DNA of 62,210 bases from Rhodocyclaceae bacterium (GCA_020445745.1 JAGRGB010000067.1:1-62210), one strand, 5' to 3'; positions 1 through 9,558 are shown, counted from the first letter of the stretch. The notes: generated from the sequence alone by a model not told the origin. Numbers and translations are program-made.

Positions 1-1065
1 CACCGCCCGGATCGCCCCCTCGAACTCGTCGACGCGGGTGCCGGCCGGCACCCAGCCCGCCTCGATGTGGGCTTGGGCGACGCGCCTGTAGTCGCGCTTG
101 AAGAAGGCCAGGAAGTTCTGCGCGAGGTAGTTCTTGTCCACCTCGTTGAGAGTGCCCATGATGCCGAAGTCGAGCGCGATGTAGCGGCCGTCGCGGTGCA
201 CGAAGATGTTGCCCGGGTGCATGTCGGCGTGGAAGAAGCCATCGCGGAAGACCTGGGTGAAGAAGATCTCGACGCCGGCCCGCGACAGCGCCGACAGGTC
301 GGTGCCCTGGGCGCGCAGCGCCGGCGTCTGGGAGATCGGCACGCCGCGCATGCGCTGCATCACCATCACCGACCGACTGCAGTAGTCCCAATACACTTCC
401 GGCACCAGCAGCAGCGGGGAATCCTTGAAATTGCGCCGCAGTTGCGAGCAGTTCGCCGCCTCGCGGCCGAGATCGAGTTCGTCGTTGAGATGCTTGGCGA
501 ACTCGGCGACCACCTCCCGCGGCTTCAGCCGGCGCCCCTCGGGCCACAGCTTCTCGAGCAGGATCGCGGCCGCCTCGAGCAGCGACAGGTCGTGGGCGAT
601 GACCCGCTCGATACCCGGCCGCAGCACCTTGACCGCGACCTCGGTACCGTCCGGAAGCGCCGCGAAATGCACCTGGGCGACCGACGCCGAGGCCACCGGC
701 GTGCGTTCGAAGCCGACCAGCACCTCGTCCACCGGCTGCCCGAACGCGTCCTCGATGACCGCGATCGCCTGGGCGGTCGGAAACGGCGGCACCCGGTCCT
801 GCAGGGCCGCCAGTTCGTCGGCGAGATCCGGCGGCAGCAGGTCGCGGCGGGTCGACAGCATCTGCCCGAACTTGACGAAGATCGGGCCCAGCGATTCGAG
901 CGCACGCCGCAGCCGGATCGCCCGCGGCTCGCGGAACTTGCGCCAGAAGAAGAAGAAGTGCCACACCGCCGGGAGCCGCCCGCTCGGATCGGCGTCGAGC
1001 ACCAGCTGGTCGAGTCCGAATCGCAGGCCGACGGTGACGATCTTGGCGAGACGCAGCAGGCGCAC
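1..1065 (-). CDS. ubiB: UbiB/ABC1-type atypical kinase, partial
   Basis: UbiB is a protein-kinase-like membrane-associated ATPase needed for aerobic ubiquinone biosynthesis. Reading the minus strand gives 355 codons with no stop. The N-terminal KxGQ-type segment ([11 protein letters not shown]), the Ala-rich ASVAQVH loop, the AVKVLRPG lysine motif and the catalytic FHADMHPGN and LDFG motifs are all visible. The C-terminal membrane part lies beyond the left edge. I chose the GTG at 1065, which gives the usual MRLLRLAK-type start; no strong ribosome site supports it, and in-frame coding continues a little upstream without a better start. The gene is divergent from argS, with 267 bp between them. 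Confidence 0.93.
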   Translation of the reverse strand, partial: MRLLRLAKIVTVGLRFGLDQLVLDADPSGRLPAVWHFFFFWRKFREPRAIRLRRALESLGPIFVKFGQMLSTRRDLLPPDLADELAALQDRVPPFPTAQAIAVIEDAFGQPVDEVLVGFERTPVASASVAQVHFAALPDGTEVAVKVLRPGIERVIAHDLSLLEAAAILLEKLWPEGRRLKPREVVAEFAKHLNDELDLGREAANCSQLRRNFKDSPLLLVPEVYWDYCSRSVMVMQRMRGVPISQTPALRAQGTDLSALSRAGVEIFFTQVFRDGFFHADMHPGNIFVHRDGRYIALDFGIMGTLNEVDKNYLAQNFLAFFKRDYRRVAQAHIEAGWVPAGTRVDEFEGAIRAV

Positions 1066-1300
1066 GGCAGGGGCTTTGGCGGGGAAAGGCGGAATTGTGC
1101 CCGCAAAGGCCCTGCGGGGGGAAATCGCGCCACCCGTGGGGCAATCGGGAATATGACGCCGAAGTGTGGACGGCGGATCTTGCTGTTCGCCGCGCAACTG
1201 CTTCAATACAGTCACCGCGGGGTCGGTCGGCCGCACACGACGCCAGGTCGGGAACTCCCGGCCGACGTCAGTTCGCGGCGTCGCCCCACAGCGGGTACTG

Positions 1301-1306
1301 TACAAT
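1301..1306 (+). promoter_or_regulatory. Candidate -10 box of argS
   Basis: TACAAT lies 26 bases before the argS ATG in the ubiB-argS intergenic region. No good -35 hexamer is present at 16-18 bp, so this rests on the -10 alone. Confidence 0.4.
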
Positions 1307-1332
1307 TACGGGTTTTCCAAAGTTTCCGCCCG

Positions 1333-3066
1333 ATGAGTTCCGAGCCCAAAATCCTGCTGGCAGACCTGCTGCGTCGGGCACTCGCCAGCGTGGCGCCCTC
1401 CCATGCCGACACGGCGATCGTGCTCGAACGGCCGAAGCAGGCCGGTCATGGCGATTTCGCGAGCAATCTAGCGCTCCAGCTCGCCAAGCCGCTGCACCGC
1501 AGCCCGCGCGACCTGGCCGCGATGCTGATCGCCGAGCTGCCGGCCTCGCCACTGATCGAGGCCTGCGAGGTGGCGGGCGCCGGATTCATCAATTTCCGCC
1601 TCGCCAGTGCCGCCAAGACCGGCGTCGTGGCCTCGGTGCTGGCCGCCGGCGACGATTACGGCCGCGGCGCCAACCGCGGCTGCCGGGTGCAGATCGAATT
1701 CGTCTCGGCCAACCCGACCGGCCCGCTGCACGTCGGCCACGGCCGCGGCGCGGCCTATGGTGCGTCGCTGGCAGCGGTGATGGAATTCGCCGGCTTCGAC
1801 GTGTCGCGCGAGTACTACGTCAATGATGCCGGCCGCCAGATGGACATCCTCGCGCTGTCCACCTGGCTGCGCTATCTCGCCGAGTTCGGCGTGCTGGTGC
1901 CGTTTCCGGCCAACGCCTACCGGGGCGACTACGTGCTGGCGATGGCCCACGAGATCGCTGCCGGCCACGGCGATCGCTTCGCCCGGGTCAGCGCCGCCCA
2001 GGTGCTGGCCGACGCACCGGACGCGACCCAGGACGGCGAGGCCCGCCTCGACGCGCTGATCGGCAATGCCAAGCGACTGCTCGGCGAGGACTGGCACTGG
2101 ATCCACGATTTCGCACTGACCGAGCAACTCGGCGACGGACGCGAGGACCTCGAGGAATTCGGCGTGCGCTTCGATTGCTGGTTCTCGGAGAAGAGCCTGT
2201 TCGACACCGGACTGGTCGAGCGCTCGGTCCGCGAACTCGAGCGCCGCGGCCACATCTACGTGCAGGACGGCGCCCGCTGGTTCCGGTCGACCGACTTCGG
2301 CGACGAGAAGGACCGCGTGGTCCAGCGTGAAAACGGCCTGTTCACGTATTTCGCCTCGGACATCGCCTACCACCTGAACAAGTACGAGCGCGGCTTCGAC
2401 CGCATCGTCGACATCTGGGGCGCCGACCACCATGGCTACATCCCGCGGGTGCGCGGCGCGATCACCGCCCTGGGCCTGCCGCCGCACAAGCTGGAAGTGG
2501 CGCTGGTGCAGTTCGCGGTGCTGTATCGCGGCGGCCAGAAGACGTCCATGTCCACCCGCTCGGGCGAGTTCGTGACCCTGCGCGAACTGCGCAACGAGGT
2601 CGGCAACGACGCCTGCCGCTTCTTCTACGTGCTGCGCAAGAGCGACCAGCACCTGGATTTCGACCTCGATCTGGCGAAGAGCCAGAGCAACGACAACCCG
2701 GTCTACTACGTGCAGTACGCCCACGCCCGCGTCGCCAGCGTGCTGCGGCAATGGGGCGGCATCGCCGCGGCGCTGGCGGAGGCGCCGCTGACCGCGCTGG
2801 CGAGCGAGCGCGAACTCGCCCTGTGTGCCCGCCTCGCGGCCTTCCCGGAGGTCGTGGCGTCGGCCGCCGACGACTACGCCCCCCACCAGATCGCCTTCTA
2901 CCTGCGCGAGCTCGCGGGCGAGTTCCACAGCTGGTACAACGCCGAACGCATGCTGGTGGATGACGAATCGGTGAAGCTCGCGCGCCTCGCCCTGGCCTCG
3001 GCAATCCGTCAGGTACTCGCCAACGGGCTCACCCTGCTCGGCGTGTCTGCGCCGCAGACCATGTAA
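1333..3066 (+). CDS. argS: Arginyl-tRNA synthetase
   Basis: This class I synthetase charges tRNA-Arg with arginine in the cytoplasm. The 577-residue protein has the usual family length. It shows the N-terminal Arg_tRNA_synt_N domain, the HIGH-type motif HVGHGRG near residue 137, the degenerate KMSKS-equivalent region (KTSMSTRSG) and the C-terminal anticodon-binding DALR domain ending in LTLLGV. The ATG at 1333 is chosen because the long upstream open frame is antisense to ubiB and not protein-like. The SPOR-domain gene follows 15 bp downstream and is probably co-transcribed. Confidence 0.97.
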   Translation: MSSEPKILLADLLRRALASVAPSHADTAIVLERPKQAGHGDFASNLALQLAKPLHRSPRDLAAMLIAELPASPLIEACEVAGAGFINFRLASAAKTGVVASVLAAGDDYGRGANRGCRVQIEFVSANPTGPLHVGHGRGAAYGASLAAVMEFAGFDVSREYYVNDAGRQMDILALSTWLRYLAEFGVLVPFPANAYRGDYVLAMAHEIAAGHGDRFARVSAAQVLADAPDATQDGEARLDALIGNAKRLLGEDWHWIHDFALTEQLGDGREDLEEFGVRFDCWFSEKSLFDTGLVERSVRELERRGHIYVQDGARWFRSTDFGDEKDRVVQRENGLFTYFASDIAYHLNKYERGFDRIVDIWGADHHGYIPRVRGAITALGLPPHKLEVALVQFAVLYRGGQKTSMSTRSGEFVTLRELRNEVGNDACRFFYVLRKSDQHLDFDLDLAKSQSNDNPVYYVQYAHARVASVLRQWGGIAAALAEAPLTALASERELALCARLAAFPEVVASAADDYAPHQIAFYLRELAGEFHSWYNAERMLVDDESVKLARLALASAIRQVLANGLTLLGVSAPQTM

Positions 3067-3081
3067 TCGACGGAAGCGGCC

Positions 3082-3660
3082 ATGAGCGAGAAGCGCAAGT
3101 CCCGCGCCAAGGCGCAATCCAAACCGGGCACCGCCGGCGGCATGCTGTTCGGCATCTTCATCGGGCTGATGCTCGGTGCGGTGGTGGCGGTGCTGGGCGC
3201 CTGGTACTTCACCGAGAACGCGCCGTTCAAGACCGACGGCCGGGTCCACGACGAAGAGCCGGTGCGCGGCAGCGAAGGGGGGCCGGTGGCGCTGCCCGGC
3301 CGCCCGGGCGGCAAGCCGGTGGAGAAGCCCCAGTTCGATTTCTACAAGATCCTGCCGGAAGGCGAGCGCGCGGTCAGCGCGGGGCCGGCGGAATCCGCCC
3401 CAGGCCGCGTGGACGAGGCCCCCAAGGCGCGACTCTACCTGCAGGCCGGCGCCTTCGAGAACCCGTCGGAGGCCGACAACGTCAAGGCACGGCTGGCGCT
3501 GATGGGCGTCGAGGCCGCGGTGTCGCGCGCCGAACTCGGCGACAAGGGCACGGTGCACCGGGTCCGCATCGGCCCGTTCGCCAACGAACGGCTGCTCGAC
3601 GCAGCGCGCCGGGAACTGGCCGACGCCGGCATTCCGACCGTGCCGATCCGCTCCCAGTAG
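3082..3660 (+). CDS. SPOR-domain membrane protein (FtsN-like)
   Basis: The 192-residue protein has a short basic cytoplasmic tail, one transmembrane helix at about residues 15-38, a Pro/Gly-rich periplasmic linker and a C-terminal SPOR domain (about 113-190, beginning ARLYLQAGAF). SPOR domains bind denuded septal peptidoglycan, so a cell-division role like that of FtsN is likely. It is much shorter than Escherichia coli FtsN and lacks an obvious FtsN essential helix, so I do not assign ftsN. Its place between argS and dsbA is a conserved arrangement in related betaproteobacteria, as far as I recall. Confidence 0.88.
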   Translation: MSEKRKSRAKAQSKPGTAGGMLFGIFIGLMLGAVVAVLGAWYFTENAPFKTDGRVHDEEPVRGSEGGPVALPGRPGGKPVEKPQFDFYKILPEGERAVSAGPAESAPGRVDEAPKARLYLQAGAFENPSEADNVKARLALMGVEAAVSRAELGDKGTVHRVRIGPFANERLLDAARRELADAGIPTVPIRSQ

Positions 3661-3721
3661 GTCTCTTTGCGCAAGGCCGGGTTAGGATCGGTAAAGCTGC
3701 GGAACCCGGGACCGCGCCCCA

Positions 3722-3760
3722 CACTCACACCCACCGCATCGCACTCACACCACCGCATCG
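3722..3760. repeat. Tandem direct repeat upstream of dsbA
   Basis: Two near-identical 19-20 bp copies lie head to tail (3722-3741 and 3742-3760). Each begins CACTCACAC and ends CCGCATCG, and the second copy lacks one C. A third partial GCATCG follows just before the dsbA ribosome site. Confidence 0.7.
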
Positions 3761-3782
3761 TCTCGCATCGGAGGAAATTCGC

Positions 3783-4415
3783 ATGGATCGTCGTCAAGCG
3801 CTCAAGAACGTGGCCGTACTGGCCGGCCTCGCCGCCACCGGTGGCAGGGCATTCGCCCAGGGGCGTTCCTACAACACGCTTGACCCGGCCCAGCCGACCG
3901 AGGACGCATCGCGGATCGAGATCATCGAGTTCTTCCATTACGGCTGCCCCCACTGCCGCGACTTCGATCCGCTGCTCGAGGCCTGGCTGGTCAATCTGCC
4001 GGGCGACGTCACTTTCAAGCGCGTGCCGGCGATCTGGGGCAACGCCAAGCTCAAGCAACTTGCCCGCCTGTATTACTCCGCCGAGGCCACCGGCGACCTG
4101 CACACGCTGCACGGCGAGGTCTTCGCCGCCTTCCAGACCTCCAAGATTCCGCTCGACACCGAGCCCGGGGTACGGGACTGGGTCGCCGGCAAGGGCCTCG
4201 ATGCCGACAAGTTCATGGCCGCCTACAAATCCTTCGGCATTCAGTCGAAACTGGCGCGGGCCGAGCAGCTGGCCCGCAACTTCCGTGTCCAGGGCGTGCC
4301 GACGATGGCCGTGGACGGCAAGTACACGACCTCGGCGTCGCTCACCGGCAGCCACGAGAACACCCTCAAGGTGATCGACGAGCTGATCGCCAAGGTGCGC
4401 GCCGAGCGCGGCTGA
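3783..4415 (+). CDS. dsbA: Thiol:disulfide interchange protein DsbA
   Basis: DsbA oxidises cysteine pairs in newly exported periplasmic proteins. The 210-residue precursor has a signal peptide of about 26 residues ending AFAQ and a thioredoxin-fold domain with the CPHC active site near residue 57. The cis-Pro loop (VQGVPTMAVDG) is near residue 178. A strong GGAGGA ribosome site at 3770-3775 fixes the start. The signal peptide opens MDRRQALK, a twin-arginine-like RRxxLK motif, which is odd because DsbA is normally exported by Sec/SRP. An SDR gene follows closely. Confidence 0.95.
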   Translation: MDRRQALKNVAVLAGLAATGGRAFAQGRSYNTLDPAQPTEDASRIEIIEFFHYGCPHCRDFDPLLEAWLVNLPGDVTFKRVPAIWGNAKLKQLARLYYSAEATGDLHTLHGEVFAAFQTSKIPLDTEPGVRDWVAGKGLDADKFMAAYKSFGIQSKLARAEQLARNFRVQGVPTMAVDGKYTTSASLTGSHENTLKVIDELIAKVRAERG

Positions 4416-4434
4416 AGCGACGGTCGGGCAAGCG

Positions 4435-5220
4435 TTGACGAGCACCACGCCGCGCCCCCGCGGGGTCGTCATCACCGGCGCCTCGAGTGGTATCGGCGCG
4501 GCGCTGGCACGGGCATGTGCGGCGCGCGGCGACCGCCTGGTGCTGCTCGGGCGCGACCGCGAGCGCCTCGATGCGGTGCGCGCCTCGCTGCCGGTCGACA
4601 GCACCGGACTGATCGCCGATGTCGGCGACCTCGCGGCGATGCGGGCGGCGGCGGACGATATCCGGCACCATTTCGGCACGCCGGATGTGGTGATCGCCAG
4701 TGCCGGCGTCTCGATCGGCACGCTGGCCGGCGACGGCGACGACCTGCTCGCCCTCGAACGCGTGCTGCGCACCAACGTGCTCGGCATCGCGGCCAGTTTC
4801 CAGCCCTTCGTCGCGGCGATGCGCGAGCGCGGCAGCGGCACCCTGGCCGGCATCGCCTCGGTGGCCGGGCTGCGCGGCCTGCCCGGCGCCGGCGCCTACA
4901 GCGCGTCGAAGGCGGCTGCGATCGCCTTGCTCGAATCGATGCGGGTCGAGCTTCACGGCAGCGGCGTCCGGGTCGTGACCCTGGCGCCCGGCTACATCGA
5001 CACCCCGATGACCCGCGTGAACCCTTATCCGATGCCTTTCCTGATGGACGTCGACAAGGCCGCCTCGAAGCTGCTGTCGCTGATCGACCGGCAGCGCAGC
5101 TTCGCCATCGTGCCGTGGCAGATGGGCGTCGCGGGCAGGCTGATGCGCCTGCTGCCGGACAGCGTCCACGACCGCCTGTTCGCCCATGCCGGCCGCAAGC
5201 CGCGCGGCCTTCCGCTCTAG
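4435..5220 (+). CDS. SDR family oxidoreductase
   Basis: This classical short-chain dehydrogenase of 261 residues probably uses NAD(P)H. The Rossmann motif TGASSGIG is near residue 13, the NxxG-type region reads ASAGVS, and the catalytic YSASK lies near residue 157 with an upstream Ser in ASVAGL. The start is TTG at 4435, 19 bp after dsbA, and no in-frame ATG offers an alternative N-terminus. The C-terminal part (FAIVPWQMG, RLLPDSVHD) resembles SDRs acting on lipid-like or quinone-like substrates, but the substrate cannot be told. Confidence 0.88.
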   Translation: MTSTTPRPRGVVITGASSGIGAALARACAARGDRLVLLGRDRERLDAVRASLPVDSTGLIADVGDLAAMRAAADDIRHHFGTPDVVIASAGVSIGTLAGDGDDLLALERVLRTNVLGIAASFQPFVAAMRERGSGTLAGIASVAGLRGLPGAGAYSASKAAAIALLESMRVELHGSGVRVVTLAPGYIDTPMTRVNPYPMPFLMDVDKAASKLLSLIDRQRSFAIVPWQMGVAGRLMRLLPDSVHDRLFAHAGRKPRGLPL

Positions 5221-5354
5221 GCCGCGGCCCTCGCCAGCCGCGCGCCATGGGGCTGGCGGCGAATGCGATCCGAACGATCCGGTTCGCCACGCCGGCCTTC
5301 ACGGGCGCAGGCGATCGGCACGCGGCGTGTTTGCGATCCGGCGCGATCCGCGGT

Positions 5355-7628
5355 CTACACCAGCGAGCGTTGCTCCGCCTGGCTGGCGGCCTCCCGCAGT
5401 TCCTCGAAACTGCGCTCGAGCCCTCCCATCGCGTGGCTCGCCGCGGAGCCGTCGTGCCTGCGCAGCGCAGCCTCGATTCGTCCGCAATCCTCGGCGGCGG
5501 CTTCGGCGCCGATCACCGCGAGGCTGGACTTGAGGCGATGCGCGGCGTAGCGGGCCTTGGCGAGGTCCCCCGAGGCGAGGCCGGAACGGATCATCGGCAG
5601 GTCACATGCCGCCTGCTCCCAGACCACGTTCAGCAACTCGGCCCAGAGCTGCAGGTCACCGCCCAGGTCGGCGACCGCCCGGTCGCGCGCCAGCGCGACC
5701 GGGCCGCGCGGCGCGGACACCTCGCCGACGCCGGCGACCGGGCTGGCGCCCGGCCCGAGGCGTGCCAGCAAGGCCAGCAGGTCGGCCGAGCGCACCGGCT
5801 TCGACAGGTAGTCGGTCATGCCGTGGGACAGGCATGCCTCGCGGATTCCCTCCATGGCATGGGCGGTGAGGCCGATCACCGGCACGTCCGCGCCGGCCGC
5901 ACGGATCCGCTCGGTCGCCTCGAAGCCGTCCATGCCGGGCATCTGGACGTCCATCAGGACGACATCGAACGGCATCGCGAGGGCCTTTTCGACCGCCGCC
6001 TCGCCGTCGCCGACCACGCACACCTGATGCCCGGCGGACGTCAGCGTGTGGCGCAGGTAGACCTGGTTGACCTCGGCATCCTCGGCGAGCAGCACATTCA
6101 GCGGACGGGCGACGACCGCCGTGTCGTCGGCCTGCAGCTCGGCAGCGGCCTCTTCGCTGGCGACGCCGAGCGGCAGCCGAAAGCGGAAGGTACTGCCCTG
6201 CCCGGCGCGGCTCTCCACGCCGATCGTGCCCTGCATCAGTTCGCACAGGCGGGCGCAGATGGTCAGGCCGAGTCCGGTGCCGCCGAACTTGCGTCCGATC
6301 TCGGCGTCGCTCTGGGTGAAGGCCTCGAAGATCGACTGCTGGCGTTCCGGGGCGATGCCGATGCCGGTATCGCGCACCGAGATCTCCAGTTGGATGCCGC
6401 CGGGCTGCTCGCCCGCCACCGCGGCAACAACCGTGACGCCGCCTTCGGTGGTGAACTTCAGGGCGTTGCCGACCAGGTTGATCAGGATCTGGCGGATCCG
6501 TGTCGGGTCACCCAGCAGCCAGCGGGGCAGCCCGGGGCCGCGTTCGAGGCGCAGCGCCAGGCCGCGCTGGCCGGCCTGCCAGCGCAGCGGCTCGAGCGTC
6601 TGCTCGAGCAGCGCGGCGAGATCGAACGGAATCGCCTCGATCAGGAACTTGCCAGCCTCGATCTTCGAGAAATCCAGCAGATCGTTGATGATCACCAGCA
6701 GGCCTTCCGCCGAAGCATGAGCCATCTCGATGAAGCGCCGCAGCTCGCCGTCCTCGGCCCGCTGCAGCGCGATCTCGGTCATCCCCAGGATGCCCGCCAT
6801 CGGCGTCCGGATCTCGTGACTCATCATCGCCAGGAAGGAGGCCTTGGCCCGCTCCGACGCGGCCGCGGCATCCCGTGCGGCGGCCAGTTCGCGCTCGTGG
6901 AGGATCCGCTCGGTGATGTCGCTGCAAGTCAGCACGCGACCGCGCACCTGCTGCTGCATCAACAGCGGCCGCGCGCGCACGCGGATGCTGCGGCCGTCGG
7001 CCAGTTCCACCTGCCGCTCCACCTCCTCGGCGTCGATCGACAGCAGGCTCCGCCACGGCGATCGCCCGTCAGCCGGCCGACACATGCGCACCATGTGGCG
7101 CAGCACCGCGCGATCGCTGCGCATCGCCGATCCGTGCAGCGCCCACAGCTCGGCAAAGCGGTGATTGAAATTCATGATCGCGCCGTCGAGCTCGAGCACC
7201 AGCAGCCCCTCCGCCGTGGACTCGAAGATCGCCCGCAGCAGCGACGTGGACGCTTCGAGTTCGTCGGCGGCGGCGCTCGCCGCCCGCGCGTCGCCGGCGC
7301 GCAGCGCCAGCATCACGGCGCCGTCGTGCGCGAACACCGAGATCGACTTGGTCACCGGCAGCATCTCGCCGTCGCCACAGGCCATCATGCCGTCGACCTC
7401 GTTCAGCGGCGTCACCCGCCCGGCGGACACGTCATCCCAGTAGAAGGCGTCCTGCAGCGCGCATTCGATATCGGTTATCGGTCTGCCCACCAGCGCCTCG
7501 CGCGGGTAGCGCAGCGCGCGCAGCGCGAAATCGTTGGCTTCGACGATGCAGCAGTCGGCGGCGCTGACCAGCAGCAGGATCTCCCCGCTCGCCGCCAGCA
7601 GCGACTCGGATGCCCGGCCGCCATTCAC
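5355..7628 (-). CDS. Hybrid sensor histidine kinase with receiver and HPt domains
   Basis: The 757-residue soluble phosphorelay protein has no transmembrane segment. In order it shows two PAS-like domains (about 10-120 and 130-245), a HisKA domain with the phospho-acceptor His in MMSHEIRTPM, and a HATPase_c domain (NLVGNALKFT, DTGIGI, GGTGLGL). A receiver domain with Asp in VVLMDVQMPG and a C-terminal HPt domain with His in AAHRLKSS follow. All phosphotransfer residues are present, so the full relay could run in one chain. The GTG start at 7628 overlaps the stop of the HD-GYP gene (GTGA), which implies translational coupling. The input signal is unknown. Confidence 0.93.
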   Translation of the reverse strand: MNGGRASESLLAASGEILLLVSAADCCIVEANDFALRALRYPREALVGRPITDIECALQDAFYWDDVSAGRVTPLNEVDGMMACGDGEMLPVTKSISVFAHDGAVMLALRAGDARAASAAADELEASTSLLRAIFESTAEGLLVLELDGAIMNFNHRFAELWALHGSAMRSDRAVLRHMVRMCRPADGRSPWRSLLSIDAEEVERQVELADGRSIRVRARPLLMQQQVRGRVLTCSDITERILHERELAAARDAAAASERAKASFLAMMSHEIRTPMAGILGMTEIALQRAEDGELRRFIEMAHASAEGLLVIINDLLDFSKIEAGKFLIEAIPFDLAALLEQTLEPLRWQAGQRGLALRLERGPGLPRWLLGDPTRIRQILINLVGNALKFTTEGGVTVVAAVAGEQPGGIQLEISVRDTGIGIAPERQQSIFEAFTQSDAEIGRKFGGTGLGLTICARLCELMQGTIGVESRAGQGSTFRFRLPLGVASEEAAAELQADDTAVVARPLNVLLAEDAEVNQVYLRHTLTSAGHQVCVVGDGEAAVEKALAMPFDVVLMDVQMPGMDGFEATERIRAAGADVPVIGLTAHAMEGIREACLSHGMTDYLSKPVRSADLLALLARLGPGASPVAGVGEVSAPRGPVALARDRAVADLGGDLQLWAELLNVVWEQAACDLPMIRSGLASGDLAKARYAAHRLKSSLAVIGAEAAAEDCGRIEAALRRHDGSAASHAMGGLERSFEELREAASQAEQRSLV

Positions 7629-8935
7629 GATCCGCTTCCCGCCCTGCCGGTGGCCGGATCGAAGTAGTAGGTGACCCGCTTGCGGGGACTGAGATAGTCG
7701 AACACCTGCCTCGGCAACTGGTTCGGCCGCACCGCCTTGGCGATGTTCACGCTGGTTTCGTCGTCGAGATCGACGATGATCGCTTCCTCCTTGGGCACCT
7801 CCGGATCGTGGACCATGACCACCGGCCTCAGCGGCCGGGCGGAATTGATCGACAGCACCATCGCGAAGGCCTCGTTCGACAGCCGCACCACGGTCCCCGG
7901 CGGGAACACGCCGAGAATGTGGATCAGTGCCTTCAGGAGCTGCTCGTCGTAATGGCGGCGATGCTTGGCGTACATCAGCGACAGCGCTTCATGGGGCGTG
8001 ATCGCGTTGGCCGGATTGGCCGGATTGCACAGGTTGTCGTAGTCGTTGACCAGGCCGACGAGGCGCGCCAGGCGCGGGATCGCCTCGCCCTTCAGGCCCT
8101 TCGGGTAGCCGCTGCCGTCCATCCGCTCATGGTGCGCGGCGATGACCTGCAGGACCGGCTCTGCAAGGCCCGCGTTGCGGCCGTGTTCGACGCCGTAGCT
8201 GCAGTGCTGGCGGAGGAATGCCTCCTCGGCACGGGTCAGCGGATCCTTCTTGAGCAGGATCTTGTCGGGAACGTCGACCTTGCCGATGTCGTGGAACAGC
8301 GAAGCCAGGCCGAGCAGCTGCAGCACGCCACCGTCGAGCCCGAGGGCCTTGCCGAGCAGCAGCGCGAGCATCGCGACGTTCAGCGAATGGTAGTAGACCT
8401 CCTCGCCGGAGACCTTGTCGTTCATCAGGTGGACCATCACGTCGCGGTCCATCATCAGCGAATCGGTGAGCTGGCCGACCAGCCGGCCGGCGCTCTCCAC
8501 GGCCCTGGGGGGATCGGCGAACACGGTCCGTGACAGCTCCCGGCAGACCGTCGCCGCCTCGAGGAATTCCCGCTCGCAGGCGTTGATGCGGGTGCGGATC
8601 CGGCGATTCTTCTCGACCCGCGAGCGCTTCTCTTCGAGCGCCGCGTCGCGCGCGGCCTGGGCCTCGTCGTCGGCATCGACATCGGACGCATCGTCCGAAG
8701 CCTTCGCCGGCCCGTCCGACTCGCCGGCATCGTCGCCGGCGGCGACCTGGCTGCGCGCCGGGTCGATCCGGATCCGCTCGATGCCGAGCGAACGCACCTG
8801 GCGCAACTGATCCGCATTGCGGATCATGAAGTTGTTGAACGGGAACGGATGTTCGAGCCAGGACAGCTCGAGGTGGATGAAATGCCCCACCCTGAGCTGC
8901 TCGTTCAAGACGTAGTCGGTCGGTGTACCGGCCAT
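7625..8935 (-). CDS. HD-GYP domain cyclic-di-GMP phosphodiesterase (DUF3391 N-terminus)
   Basis: HD-GYP enzymes hydrolyse cyclic-di-GMP. The protein (436 residues from the ATG at 8935) has an N-terminal DUF3391 module (LRVGHFIHLEL, PFNNFMIRN), an acidic linker and a catalytic HD-GYP domain. HDIGK, the HCSYGVEHG helix, HHERMDGSGYP and the later VNDYDNL segment look intact, so activity is expected. An upstream GTG at 8995 is an alternative start; neither start has a clear ribosome site. It lies between cobU and the hybrid kinase on the same strand, and the kinase start overlaps its stop. Confidence 0.92.
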   Translation of the reverse strand: MAGTPTDYVLNEQLRVGHFIHLELSWLEHPFPFNNFMIRNADQLRQVRSLGIERIRIDPARSQVAAGDDAGESDGPAKASDDASDVDADDEAQAARDAALEEKRSRVEKNRRIRTRINACEREFLEAATVCRELSRTVFADPPRAVESAGRLVGQLTDSLMMDRDVMVHLMNDKVSGEEVYYHSLNVAMLALLLGKALGLDGGVLQLLGLASLFHDIGKVDVPDKILLKKDPLTRAEEAFLRQHCSYGVEHGRNAGLAEPVLQVIAAHHERMDGSGYPKGLKGEAIPRLARLVGLVNDYDNLCNPANPANAITPHEALSLMYAKHRRHYDEQLLKALIHILGVFPPGTVVRLSNEAFAMVLSINSARPLRPVVMVHDPEVPKEEAIIVDLDDETSVNIAKAVRPNQLPRQVFDYLSPRKRVTYYFDPATGRAGSGS

Positions 8936-9009
8936 CGCGAGTTGTGCAATTGCTCCACTGTCGACAATCCGGTTTATCGGCGTCGCGGGGGGCACCTTGA
9001 GGTAGGCGG

Positions 9010-9558
9010 TCAGCGCGGCTTGAGCTCCAGCTCGAGCCCGGCGACCACCAGGGTCACCCGATCCGCCAGGGCCGCGACGCACTGGTTCAGGCGCCCCGCC
9101 TCGTCACGGAACAGGCGGCCCAGCGGGGTCTCCGGCACGACACCGAAGCCGACTTCATTGGCCACCAGCAGGACCCGGCCGGGGAGATCGGGCAGGCAGG
9201 CCAGCAGCGCCTCCCGCTCGTCGACCAGCCACGTCAGTTGGCGCAGGTTGCGGGGCCGGCTGGCGTCTTCGCTGCGTGCCATGCAGTTGGACAGCCACAG
9301 GGTCAGGCAGTCGACCACCAGCACGCGCCCGGGCGCGGCCTGCCGGCGCAGCGTCCCGGCCAGCCGCAGCGGCGCCTCGACGGTATGCCAGTGACTCGGG
9401 CGGTCGCGGCGATGCTGTTCGATGCGCTCGGCCATCTCGGGGTCGAGCGCCTCGGCGGTCGCCACCACCACGATCTCTCGCCCGTCGTGGGCTGCGCGCT
9501 GCTCGGCGCACCGGCTCTTGCCCGAGCGTGCGCCACCGATGATCAGTTCACAAGCCAT
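9010..9558 (-). CDS. cobU: Adenosylcobinamide kinase / adenosylcobinamide-phosphate guanylyltransferase
   Basis: CobU phosphorylates adenosylcobinamide and transfers GMP to it, an entry step of nucleotide-loop assembly of cobalamin. The 182-residue protein has the Walker A motif GGARSGKS at the N-terminus, the VDCLTLWLSN segment and NEVGFGVVPE, all typical of CobU. The ATG at 9558 follows an AAGGAG ribosome site. It is divergent from the cobalamin riboswitch and btuB. Its partners cobT, cobS and cobC are about 25 kb away in this window. Confidence 0.95.
   Translation of the reverse strand: MACELIIGGARSGKSRCAEQRAAHDGREIVVVATAEALDPEMAERIEQHRRDRPSHWHTVEAPLRLAGTLRRQAAPGRVLVVDCLTLWLSNCMARSEDASRPRNLRQLTWLVDEREALLACLPDLPGRVLLVANEVGFGVVPETPLGRLFRDEAGRLNQCVAALADRVTLVVAGLELELKPR

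Noticed and set aside
67-1332. Long open frame running into argS from upstream
   Set aside because: It is antisense to ubiB and reads as low-complexity shadow sequence; only the part from 1333 matches ArgS.
4515-7667. A 1050-codon open frame on the plus strand
   Set aside because: It is antisense to the hybrid kinase and typical of GC-rich shadow frames, with no domain.
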